DNA from: an uncultured Clostridia bacterium
Lineage (GTDB): Bacteria; Bacillota; Clostridia; Oscillospirales; Butyricicoccaceae
DNA: 7,761 nucleotides
Direction of reading: 5' to 3'
NCBI GenBank assembly: GCA_947856675.1
Contig: CANUCM010000154.1
Coordinates: forward strand, 1 to 7,761
The stretch's first letter is position 1. Every line of letters starts with the position of its first letter. The position numbers and the translations under genes are program-made. Under the pieces are notes generated by a model. That model worked only from the letters and a program-made list of their open reading frames with translations, was not told the DNA's origin and did not search any database. Positions 1-7,095 of this stretch are shown piece by piece.

Positions 1-830
1 TGGCATGCCCACGGGTCGACGAGGTTCTGCGCGCCCACCTGCACGGCGCTGGCGCCGGCCGAAAGCATTTCCAAAACGTCGTCGGCGCAGGCGACGCCGC
101 CCACTCCGATGACAGGCAGGCCGGTTGCCGCACATACCTGGTACACCATGCGCACGGCCACCGGCTTGACCGCCGGGCCGGAAAAGCCCGCCGCGCCCGT
201 CGACACGACCGGACGGCCGGTGCGCGGGTCGATGACCATGCCGAGAAGGGTGTTGATAAGCACCAGCCCGTCGGCCCCGCCCTGTTCGCAGGCGCGGGCG
301 ATGGCCGCGATGTCGGTGACATTGGGCGACAGCTTCATATACACCGGCTTGCGGCAGGCGCCGCGCACGGCCTCGGTCACCTCGCGCGCCGCTTCGGGCT
401 GCGTGCCGAAGGCCATGCCCCCGTGGCGCACATTGGGGCAGGAAATGTTGATTTCAAGAATGTCGACGTCCGCGCAGCGGTCCAGCGTCTGCGCCGTTTC
501 GACATATTCCTCCAGCGAAAAGCCGGAGATGTTTGCGATAATGGGCCCGGAATACACCTGCCGCAGACGGGGAATTTCACGCTCGACCACGGCGTGCACA
601 CCGGGGTTCTGCAGGCCGATGGCGTTGAGCAGGCCCTCGCGGCACTCGGCAATGCGCGGCGTCGGGTTGCCGAAGCGCTCGTGCAGCGTCGTGCCCTTGA
701 GCGAAATGGCGCCCAGCTCGTTTAAGTCGTAAAAGCGCGCCATTTCGTAGCCGAAGCCAAAGGTCCCGCTGGCCGGAATGACGGGGTTTTTCAGCGTCAG
801 GCCGCCCAGGTTTACTCTCAGATCAGCCAT
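1..830 (-). CDS. pyrD: Dihydroorotate dehydrogenase class 1B catalytic subunit, partial (C-terminus missing)
   Basis: FMN enzyme that oxidises dihydroorotate to orotate; together with PyrK it uses NAD+ as acceptor. Reading the minus strand from ATG 830 gives 276 residues with no stop up to the window edge; about 25-35 C-terminal residues are missing compared with the roughly 300-310 of the family. Motifs are NPVIPASGTFGFG (15-27), SLKGTT with FMN/substrate Lys45, NAIGLQNPG (69-77), NISCPN (128-133) with catalytic base Cys131 (Cys marks class 1; class 2 has Ser), MKLSPNVTDI (Lys166), INTLLGM, FSGPAVKPVAVRMVY and GVGGV with VQVGAQNLVDP for the FMN phosphate. Adjacent pyrK supports class 1B rather than 1A. 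VGAQN differs from the usual VGTAN, and AGFSGPA from GGLSGPA. The start is supported by GGAGG 9 nt upstream and by the 8-nt overlap with pyrK. Confidence 0.95.
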   Translation of the reverse strand, partial: MADLRVNLGGLTLKNPVIPASGTFGFGYEMARFYDLNELGAISLKGTTLHERFGNPTPRIAECREGLLNAIGLQNPGVHAVVEREIPRLRQVYSGPIIANISGFSLEEYVETAQTLDRCADVDILEINISCPNVRHGGMAFGTQPEAAREVTEAVRGACRKPVYMKLSPNVTDIAAIARACEQGGADGLVLINTLLGMVIDPRTGRPVVSTGAAGFSGPAVKPVAVRMVYQVCAATGLPVIGVGGVACADDVLEMLSAGASAVQVGAQNLVDPWAC

Positions 831-1563
831 CAAACCGCACCTCCTCCGAAAGCAGCACCGGGCCGTCGACGCAGATGCGCTTGCTGCCCGTCAGCGTCTG
901 GCACGAACAGCCCATGCACGCGCCGAAGCCGCAGCCCATGCGCTCCTCAAACGAGAGCTGGCCCTGTTTTCCCAGCGCGTGCACCGCGCTCAGCATGGCC
1001 TGCGGGCCGCAGGCATAATAATAGTCGTAGTCGAGCTGCCGGAGCACGTCGGTGACAAAGCCCCGCTCGCCCCGGGTGCCGTCGTTGGTCGCAACAAAGG
1101 TTTCGCACCCGAGCGCGCGCAGCTCGTCCTCATAAAACACGTCGCACGCCGAACGGAAGCCCAAAACGCACCGCACGCGCTGTCCGCGCCCGCGCAGAAC
1201 GCGCGCCAGCCCGTAAAGCGGCGGAACGCCCACGCCGCCGCCGACCAGCACCACGCTGCGCCCCTGCGCCGCGTCGGGGTCAAAGCCGTTGCCCAGCCCC
1301 GTCAGCAAATCGAGCGTCTGGCCGGGCGTCATGCGCGACATGCGCGCGGTGCCCCGGCCCACCACCTTGTAGATGAGGGTCAGGCTGCCCTCATCCCAGT
1401 CGCACACGCTGATGGGCCGGCGCAGATACAGCCCGTCCAGCGCGATGTTGACAAACTGTCCCGGGCGGCGTACCCAGCCGCCCTTTCCCTCCAGGCGCAG
1501 GCGGTACACATCCTGCGCAATGAGGGCGTTTTCCCGTATCGTATACAGGCTGCGTTCTTCCAT
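823..1563 (-). CDS. pyrK: Dihydroorotate dehydrogenase electron transfer subunit (FAD/[2Fe-2S], PyrK)
   Basis: Partner of class 1B PyrD; it moves electrons from the PyrD FMN through a [2Fe-2S] cluster and FAD to NAD+. It has 246 residues, within the usual 240-265. The N-terminal ferredoxin-reductase-like barrel carries GQFVNIAL and the FAD motif LRRPISV (Arg49, Ser52), followed by TGLGNGF (88-94). The NAD-binding domain shows VLVGGGVGVPPLYGLA (105-120) and YYACGP (182-187). The C-terminal cluster motif is CGFGACMGCSC, followed by KRICVDGP. The ligands by family pattern are Cys211, Cys216, Cys219 and Cys231, so it should be functional. The start is ATG 1563; the SD sequence TAAGGAGG begins with the carB stop codon and leaves only 4 nt before the ATG. 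The last 8 nt (ATGGCTGA) overlap the start of pyrD, consistent with coupled production of the heterotetramer subunits. Confidence 0.96.
   Translation of the reverse strand: MEERSLYTIRENALIAQDVYRLRLEGKGGWVRRPGQFVNIALDGLYLRRPISVCDWDEGSLTLIYKVVGRGTARMSRMTPGQTLDLLTGLGNGFDPDAAQGRSVVLVGGGVGVPPLYGLARVLRGRGQRVRCVLGFRSACDVFYEDELRALGCETFVATNDGTRGERGFVTDVLRQLDYDYYYACGPQAMLSAVHALGKQGQLSFEERMGCGFGACMGCSCQTLTGSKRICVDGPVLLSEEVRFDG
840..844 (-). promoter_or_regulatory. Ribosome binding site of pyrD (GGAGGAGG within pyrK)
   Basis: GGAGGAGGTG (847-838) is encoded within the pyrK codons for Ser-Glu-Glu-Val. The nearer GGAGG ends 9 nt before ATG 830. The strong SD and the ATGGCTGA overlap suggest that ribosomes finishing pyrK start pyrD. 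Confidence 0.78.
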
Positions 1564-1567
1564 ACGG

Positions 1568-1572
1568 CCTCC
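1568..1572 (-). promoter_or_regulatory. Ribosome binding site of pyrK fused to carB stop (TAAGGAGG)
   Basis: The carB stop TAA (1575-1573) runs directly into GGAGG, giving TAAGGAGG, a long match to the 16S rRNA anti-SD. Only 4 nt (CCGT) separate it from ATG 1563, which is short. No other start codon in the pyrK frame fits better, and the protein N-terminus agrees with the family. Confidence 0.75.
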
Positions 1573-4500
1573 TTACGCGTCGATGGTCGACACGCCGACG
1601 GTGATCTCCTCGAGCACGTCGAGCAGAACGGCCACCGTGTCGAGCGAAGTGAACATGGTGATGTTGTTTTCCACGGCGCAGCGGCGGATGAGGAAGCCGT
1701 CGCGCGTGGTGCCCTGCGACATGGTCGTCAGCGTGTTGATGACATAGGTGACGTGGCCCTGCCGCAGCGACTGCAGAATCTCCTCGCTGCCCTCGCTGAT
1801 CTTGCGGCGGGCGCGGGGGCGGATGCCGTTTTCCTTCAAAAAGGCCGCTGTGCCCGCCGTGGCTTCGATGTTGAAGCCCAGGTCGTAAAAGCGCCGGATG
1901 AGCGGCAGCGCGCGCTTTTTGTCCTCGTCGGCAATGGTGACAAAGACCGTGCCGTAGTTTTCCACGCGCAGGCCCGAGGCCTTGAGCGCCTTGTACAAAG
2001 CGCGCGTCAGCGTGTCGTCATAGCCGATGGCCTCGCCCGTCGACTTCATTTCGGGCGAGAGATATGCGTCGGCGCCGCGGATTTTGGAGAAGGAGAAGAC
2101 CGGCGCTTTGACGTACCAGCGCTTTTTCTCCGGTGCGACGCCCGTGCCGTAGCCCTGCTGGCGCAGGCTGCGTCCCAGCGCGATGCGCGTGGCGATGTCG
2201 GCCAGCGGCACGCCCGTCGTTTTGGAGATAAAGGGCACGGTGCGGCTCGAGCGCGGGTTGACCTCGATAACGTAGACCTTTTCCTGCTCGTCGACGATAA
2301 ACTGAATGTTGAAGGGGCCTTCGATGCCGATGCCCAGGCCCAGCTTGACGGTGTAGTCGATGATGGTGTCCTTGACCTTCTGCCCGACCGAAAAGGGCGG
2401 GTAGACGCTGATGGAGTCGCCCGAGTGCACGCCGGTGTGCTCAACGTGCTCCATAATGCCGGCGACAAACACGTCGGTGCCGTCGCACACGGCGTCGACC
2501 TCCAGCTCCTTGCCGGAGATGTAGCGGTCGACCAGCACGGGCTGGTCCTCGCTGACCTGCACGGCGCCCTTGAGATACCGGCGCAGCTCCTCGTCGCTGT
2601 GGACAATCTGCATGGCGCGGCCGCCCAGCACGTACGACGGGCGCACCAGCACGGGATAGCCGATGTCGCGCGCGACCAGCACGCCCGCTTCGATGTCGGT
2701 GACGGCGCGGCCCTCGGGCTGGGGAATGCCCAGGCGCTCCATGGTCTTTTCAAAGCTGTCGCGGTTTTCGGCGCGCTCGATGGCCTCAACGCCCGTGCCG
2801 ATAATGGGCACGCCCAGCTTCGACAGCCGCTGCGCAAGGTTGATGGCCGTCTGCCCGCCCAGCGACACAATGACGCCCTGCGGCTTTTCCAGCTCGATGA
2901 CGTTCATGACGTCCTCGACGCACAACGGCTCAAAATACAGCTTGTCGGACACGGTGTAGTCGGTCGAAACCGTTTCGGGGTTGTTGTTGATGATGATGGC
3001 CTCATAGCCCGCCTCGCGGATGGCCCAGATGGCGTGCACCGTCGAATAGTCAAACTCAACGCCCTGCCCGATGCGGATGGGGCCGGCGCCCAAAACGATG
3101 ATTTTTTTCTTGTCCGACACGACCGACTCGTTCTGCTGCTCGTAGGTCGAGTAGAAGTACGGCACATAGGAGGCAAACTCGCTTGCGCAGGTGTCAATCA
3201 TTTTGTACACCGGCATGACGCCGAGCCTGCGCCGCAGCACAAAGACCTCGTCGGGCGCCATGTTCCACAGCCGGCCGACCGCCGCGTCGGAAAAGCCCAT
3301 GCGCTTTGCGCGGTACAAAACCTCCCTGTCACCCGGCTGCGCCGCGGAAAGCTCGCGCTCCATGCTGACGATGTTGCGCAGCTTGTCGATGAAGAAAAAG
3401 TCGATTTTTGTCTTTTCGCAGATGAGAATGGGGTCGATGTCGCGGCGCAAAAGCTCGGCGATGGCGTACAGCCGCTCGTCGGTGGGGCGTTCGATGCTGT
3501 GCAGCAGCTCCTCGACGGGCATGCCGTCGTAGCGGCGATGCCAGATGTGGTTGACGCCCGCCTCGAGCGAGCGCACCGCCTTGAGAAGGCTTTCTTCCAT
3601 GGTGCGGCCGATGGCCATGACCTCGCCCGTGGCCTTCATCTGGGTCGAAAGCTCCTTGGACGCCGTGTCAAACTTGTCAAAGGGGAAGCGCGCCACCTTG
3701 GTGACAACGTAGTCGAGCGCCGGCTCAAAGCAGGCGGGCGTGTTGGCCAGGCGGATTTCGTCGAGCGTCAGGCCGACGGCAATAAGGGCCGAAACGCGCG
3801 CAATGGGGTAGCCGCTGGCCTTGGACGCCAGCGCCGACGAGCGCGAAACGCGCGGGTTGACCTCGATAACATAGTAATCAAACGACATGGGGTCGAGCGC
3901 AAACTGCACATTGCAGCCGCCCTCGATGCCCAGCGCGCGAATAAGCCGCAGCGCGGCGTCGCGCAGCATGTGAAACTCCTTGTTGGTCAGCGTCTGCGAC
4001 GGCGCCACGACGATGGAGTCGCCGGTGTGGATGCCCACGGGGTCGACGTTTTCCATGCAGCAGATGGCAATGGCCGTGTCGTTTTTGTCGCGCATGACCT
4101 CAAACTCGATTTCCTTGTAGCCGCGGATGGACTTTTCGACCAGCACCTGGCCGACGGGCGACAGGGCCAGGGCGTGCTTTGCCAGCTCGCGCAGCTCCTC
4201 GTCGTCTGCGGCAAAGCCGCCGCCCGTCCCGCCGAGGGTAAAGGCGGGGCGCAGCACCACAGGGTAGCCGATTTCGCGGGCCATGCCGAGCGCCTGCTCG
4301 ATGCTGTGGGCGATGTCCGACGGCGGGCAGGGCTCGCCGATGCGCTCGCACAGCTTTTTAAACAGTTCGCGGTCCTCGGCCTGCTCGATGGAGTCAAAGC
4401 CCGTGCCTAAAATCTCGCACTGGCACTCACGCAACACGCCTTTCTGTGCCAGCTGCATGGCAAGGTTGAGGCCGGTCTGGCCGCCCAGCGTGGGCACGAT

Positions 4501-4755
4501 GGCGTCGGGCCGTTCCTTGCGGATGATTTTTGCCACATACTCAAGCGTCAGCGGCTCCATATATACCTTGTCGGCAATGTGCGTGTCGGTCATGATGGTG
4601 GCCGGGTTGGAGTTTATCAAAATGACGGTGTAGCCCTGCTCCTTGAGCGCCATGCACGCCTGCGTGCCCGAATAGTCAAACTCGGCGGCCTGCCCGATGA
4701 CAATGGGCCCCGAGCCGATGACCAGAATCTTTTTGAGATCTTCCCTTTTAGGCAT
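1573..4755 (-). CDS. carB: Carbamoyl-phosphate synthase large subunit
   Basis: Makes carbamoyl phosphate from bicarbonate, ammonia supplied by CarA and two ATP. It has 1060 residues, typical for the family. The two homologous ATP-grasp halves are both intact. The carboxyphosphate half (about 1-400) shows LVIGSGPIVIGQAAEFDYSG, LGGTGGGFA (174-182), ENVDPVGIHTGDSIVVAPSQ and EVNPRVSRSSALASKASGYP. The linker or oligomerisation region (about 401-548) has KTKIDFFFIDK and MGFSD. The carbamate half (about 549-935) has VLGAGPIRIGQGVEFDY, LGGRAMQIV (710-718), EHVEHTGVHSGDS and EVNPRSSRTVPF. The C-terminal MGS-like domain (about 936-1060), the UMP/effector site in this family, has EATAGTAAFL, YVINT and FTSLDT. 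ATG 4755 is chosen because GGAGG sits 8 nt upstream. The in-frame GTG at 4764 lies on that ribosome site. The gene uses a single TTA codon (Leu116) and no CTA or TCA, which leaves a long antisense frame open. Confidence 0.98.
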   Translation of the reverse strand: MPKREDLKKILVIGSGPIVIGQAAEFDYSGTQACMALKEQGYTVILINSNPATIMTDTHIADKVYMEPLTLEYVAKIIRKERPDAIVPTLGGQTGLNLAMQLAQKGVLRECQCEILGTGFDSIEQAEDRELFKKLCERIGEPCPPSDIAHSIEQALGMAREIGYPVVLRPAFTLGGTGGGFAADDEELRELAKHALALSPVGQVLVEKSIRGYKEIEFEVMRDKNDTAIAICCMENVDPVGIHTGDSIVVAPSQTLTNKEFHMLRDAALRLIRALGIEGGCNVQFALDPMSFDYYVIEVNPRVSRSSALASKASGYPIARVSALIAVGLTLDEIRLANTPACFEPALDYVVTKVARFPFDKFDTASKELSTQMKATGEVMAIGRTMEESLLKAVRSLEAGVNHIWHRRYDGMPVEELLHSIERPTDERLYAIAELLRRDIDPILICEKTKIDFFFIDKLRNIVSMERELSAAQPGDREVLYRAKRMGFSDAAVGRLWNMAPDEVFVLRRRLGVMPVYKMIDTCASEFASYVPYFYSTYEQQNESVVSDKKKIIVLGAGPIRIGQGVEFDYSTVHAIWAIREAGYEAIIINNNPETVSTDYTVSDKLYFEPLCVEDVMNVIELEKPQGVIVSLGGQTAINLAQRLSKLGVPIIGTGVEAIERAENRDSFEKTMERLGIPQPEGRAVTDIEAGVLVARDIGYPVLVRPSYVLGGRAMQIVHSDEELRRYLKGAVQVSEDQPVLVDRYISGKELEVDAVCDGTDVFVAGIMEHVEHTGVHSGDSISVYPPFSVGQKVKDTIIDYTVKLGLGIGIEGPFNIQFIVDEQEKVYVIEVNPRSSRTVPFISKTTGVPLADIATRIALGRSLRQQGYGTGVAPEKKRWYVKAPVFSFSKIRGADAYLSPEMKSTGEAIGYDDTLTRALYKALKASGLRVENYGTVFVTIADEDKKRALPLIRRFYDLGFNIEATAGTAAFLKENGIRPRARRKISEGSEEILQSLRQGHVTYVINTLTTMSQGTTRDGFLIRRCAVENNITMFTSLDTVAVLLDVLEEITVGVSTIDA

Positions 4756-5857
4756 GGATGACACCTCCCTGCGCCTTGAAGGCGCTCATGTTTTCAATAA
4801 ACTTTCCGAACAGATAGCCGCTGTCCTGCGGGCCGGGGCAGCTTTCGGGGTGGTACTGCACGGCAAACATGCGCTTTTCCGGGCAGCTTACGCCCTCGGC
4901 CGTGCCGTCGAGCACGTTGACGTGGGTCAGCGTCAGCGGCGTTTTTTCAAGGCTCTGCACGTCGATGGCGTACGAGTGGTTCTGCGAGGTGATTTCGATT
5001 TTGCCCGTTTCCAGGTTTTTGACCGGGTGGTTGCCGCCGCGGTGGCCGAACTTCATCTTAAAGGCGCGGGCGCCGTTGGCCAGGGCGATGATCTGATAGC
5101 CCAGGCAGATGCCGAACACCGGCAGGCGTCCCTGCAGCGCGCGCACCAGCTCGATGACCGGGCGCGCGTCTTCGGGGTTGCCCGGGCCGTTTGACAGAAA
5201 CAGCCCGTCGGGGCGCAGGGCCAGGATGGTCTCGGCCGGCGTGTCGTAGGGCACGACGGTGACGTTGCACTTGCAGTTGTTGAGGCTGCGGATGATGCCG
5301 AGCTTGATGCCGCAGTCGACGGCCACGACATTGAAGCGCGGGTTGGCCGTGCGGCTGTACCAGATCTTTTTGCACGAAACGCGGCGCACATGGTCGCGCA
5401 TGGGCGGCTCGGCGCGCAGGCGGCGCATGGCCTCCTCCACCGGCACGTCGGCGTCGGTGATGATGGCGCGCATGCTGCCCTCGTCGCGCACCATGCGGGT
5501 GATCATGCGCGTGTCGACCCCCTCGACGCCCGGAATGCCGCATTCCTCCATCTGCTCGCTCAGCGTCTGGGTGTAGCGGTAGTTTGAGGGGTTGTCATTG
5601 TATTCCCGCACGATAAATCCGCCGATGTTGGGCGTTTTGGTTTCATAGTCCTCGGCGGCCAGGCCGTAGTTCCCGATGAGCGGATAGGTCATGCACACAA
5701 TCTGCCCGCAGCAGGACAGATCCGAAAGGATTTCCTGATACCCCACCATCGCGGTGCTGAACACCAGCTCGGCGATGCGTTCGACATCGGCTCCGAAGCC
5801 GCGCCCGACAAAACGCGCGCCGTTTTCGCAGACAATCTGCTTGCTCTTTTGTTTCAT
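4748..5857 (-). CDS. carA: Carbamoyl-phosphate synthase small (glutaminase) subunit
   Basis: Hydrolyses glutamine and channels ammonia to CarB for carbamoyl phosphate synthesis. It has 369 residues, a normal length. The N-terminal CPSase small-chain domain (about 1-150) carries MVGYQEILSD, TYPLIGNYG, GFIVREY and GVDTRMITR. The class I glutamine amidotransferase domain (about 175-360) carries LSNGPGNPEDA, FGICLGYQ with nucleophile Cys251, KMKFGHRGGNHPVK, TSQNHSYA (His294) and QYHPES with His336 and Glu338, so the catalytic triad is complete. Two flanking positions differ from the common pattern: Tyr254 where GICLGHQ has His, and PGPQDS where PGPHDS is usual. The start is ATG 5857, with GGGAG 8 nt upstream. 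An in-frame GTG at 5884 would add nine unconserved residues (RKGAGASS region) and overlap the pyrC stop, so it is less likely. The 3' end overlaps carB by 8 nt (ATGCCTAA), suggesting coupled synthesis of the two subunits. Confidence 0.96.
   Translation of the reverse strand: MKQKSKQIVCENGARFVGRGFGADVERIAELVFSTAMVGYQEILSDLSCCGQIVCMTYPLIGNYGLAAEDYETKTPNIGGFIVREYNDNPSNYRYTQTLSEQMEECGIPGVEGVDTRMITRMVRDEGSMRAIITDADVPVEEAMRRLRAEPPMRDHVRRVSCKKIWYSRTANPRFNVVAVDCGIKLGIIRSLNNCKCNVTVVPYDTPAETILALRPDGLFLSNGPGNPEDARPVIELVRALQGRLPVFGICLGYQIIALANGARAFKMKFGHRGGNHPVKNLETGKIEITSQNHSYAIDVQSLEKTPLTLTHVNVLDGTAEGVSCPEKRMFAVQYHPESCPGPQDSGYLFGKFIENMSAFKAQGGVIHA
4764..4768 (-). promoter_or_regulatory. Ribosome binding site of carB (GGAGG, decides ATG start)
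   Basis: GGAGG, within GGAGGTGT, sits in the 3' end of carA (its codons for Gly-Gly-Val), 8 nt before ATG 4755. The in-frame GTG at 4764 overlaps this site and has no separate SD at the right distance, so the ATG is preferred. Confidence 0.8.
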
Positions 5858-5865
5858 ACTGCTTG

Positions 5866-5870
5866 CTCCC
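5866..5870 (-). promoter_or_regulatory. Ribosome binding site of carA (GGGAG)
   Basis: GGGAG lies 8 nt before ATG 5857 in the 23-nt gap after the pyrC stop. A second purine-rich stretch, AAAAGGAGC (5879-5871), is further upstream and about 13 nt from the ATG. Both lie downstream of the alternative GTG at 5884, so they support ATG 5857 as the start. Confidence 0.7.
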
Positions 5871-5880
5871 GCTCCTTTTC

Positions 5881-7095
5881 TCACAGGCCGGCGTCATACA
5901 CGACGCCGCCCCGGTATATTGTCATCATCACCCGGCCCGAAAGGGTCATCCCTTCAAACGGGGTGCTTTTTCCCATGGAGGCAAAGTGCTCCGGCTCAAC
6001 GCGCTGCGAAATGTCCCAGTCCAAAAGCACCCAGTCGTCCGGCCGCGGCGCCCGCGCGAGCACGCGGCGCGGGTTTTCGCCCAGCATGGCCGCAAGCCGC
6101 GCCGGCGAAAGACGCTCGCCCAGCACCGTGCGCGACACCGCAAAGGCCGTTTCCAGCCCCGTCACGCCCATTGCGCTTTTCAAAAGCCCGCGCGCCTTTT
6201 CCTCCGCGCTGTGCGGCGCGTGGTCGGTCGCAATGCAGCCGATGGTGCCGTCGAGCACGCCCGCAATCAGCGCCTCGCGGTCGGCTTTCGAACGCAGCGG
6301 CGGGTTCATTTTGTACTTTCCGTCGTCCGCTTTGATGTCGTCCTCGCACAAAAGCAGGTGGTGCGGCGTGACCTCGCAGGTGACGGGCAGGCCCTTTTTC
6401 TGCGCCCTGCGCACAAGCTCGACGCTTTCCGCCGTCGAGATGTGGCACACATGGTACCGGCAGCCGGTCTGCTCGACCAGCTTTAAATCGCGCTCAATCT
6501 GACGCCACTCCGACTCGTTGGAAATGGCGGGCAGCCCCATGCGCGCGCCGCAGCCGGTGCTGACGCAGCCGCCGGGCACGAGCAAATCGTCGCACTCGCA
6601 GTGCGCCGCGATAAACGACCCCGCCGCGTGTACGCGCTGCATGGCCTGCAGCATGACCTCGTCCGGCTGCACGCCGTTTCCGTCGTCGGAAAAGCCGGCG
6701 ATGCGCGACACATCCTGCGGCGGGACAACGGCGCGCCGGCCGGCGCGGCCCTCGGTAATGCTCATATACGGCAAAACCTCGACGCACGCGTCGCGGTCTG
6801 CGATGGCAAGCTGAACCTGCGCGTGCTGCGCGCTGTCGGGCGCGGGGTTTACGTTGGGCATGGCGCACACGGTGGTAAACCCGCCGCGCGCCGCCGCGCG
6901 CGTGCCCGTCAGAATGGTTTCCTTATATTCAAAGCCGGGCTCGCGCAGGTGCACGTGCAAATCGCAAAAACCCGGGGCCATCACAAGCCCGCGCGCGTCA
7001 ATCACGCGCTCAGGGCCGGGGCCCTCCAGGCGCACGTCCTCCGCGCGCAGCTCCTGCCCGCGCACGACGCGCGCCCCTCTGACAATCAGTGCCAC
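5881..7095 (-). CDS. pyrC: Dihydroorotase, class I (PyrC)
   Basis: Zinc amidohydrolase that cyclises N-carbamoylaspartate to dihydroorotate. From the chosen GTG start it is 404 residues, against about 425 for B. subtilis PyrC. Metal and catalytic motifs appear in order: DLHVHLREPG (His47, His49), AMPN (78-81), FSDDG (Asp137/138, where class I enzymes have an Asp metal ligand instead of carboxylated Lys), AHCE (His165), CHIS (His218), TPHH, KMNPPLRS and ATDHAPH (Asp291). The GTG at 7095 is chosen because GGAGG lies 7 nt upstream and the protein then begins MALIVRGARVV, as homologues do. The frame stays open to an ATG at 7182, but that start would overlap pyrB by 97 nt and add an unconserved leader. 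It overlaps pyrB by 10 nt and ends 23 nt before carA. The segment after NPRRV (341-361) is shorter than usual and lacks the typical G-x-ADLV motif. Confidence 0.95.
   Translation of the reverse strand: MALIVRGARVVRGQELRAEDVRLEGPGPERVIDARGLVMAPGFCDLHVHLREPGFEYKETILTGTRAAARGGFTTVCAMPNVNPAPDSAQHAQVQLAIADRDACVEVLPYMSITEGRAGRRAVVPPQDVSRIAGFSDDGNGVQPDEVMLQAMQRVHAAGSFIAAHCECDDLLVPGGCVSTGCGARMGLPAISNESEWRQIERDLKLVEQTGCRYHVCHISTAESVELVRRAQKKGLPVTCEVTPHHLLLCEDDIKADDGKYKMNPPLRSKADREALIAGVLDGTIGCIATDHAPHSAEEKARGLLKSAMGVTGLETAFAVSRTVLGERLSPARLAAMLGENPRRVLARAPRPDDWVLLDWDISQRVEPEHFASMGKSTPFEGMTLSGRVMMTIYRGGVVYDAGL

Noticed and set aside
2046..2870. Minus-strand open frame of 274 codons in a different frame within carB
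   Set aside because: The translation is Ser/Arg/Ala/Pro-rich and motif-free, and the carB frame across it is uninterrupted and carries the second ATP-grasp domain, so this is an out-of-frame shadow.
778..4410. Plus-strand open frame of 1210 codons, by far the longest on that strand
   Set aside because: It lies antisense in codon register to carB and pyrK, both with complete family motifs. Its product is rich in Ala, Arg, Asp, His and Val with no recognisable domain, its start lies inside pyrD with no reason for a promoter there, and its length is explained by the absence of TTA, CTA and TCA in the sense genes.
5858..5880. Longest non-coding gap, considered for a promoter or terminator
   Set aside because: At 23 nt it holds only the carA ribosome binding site and is too short for a promoter or a terminator hairpin with a U-tract.
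6878..6905. GC-rich alternating CGCG/GCCGCC tract resembling a hairpin stem
   Set aside because: It encodes the conserved Thr-Arg-Ala-Ala-Ala-Arg-Gly-Gly stretch of the dihydroorotase, has no following T-run on either strand, and the repetition comes from GCG and CGC codons.
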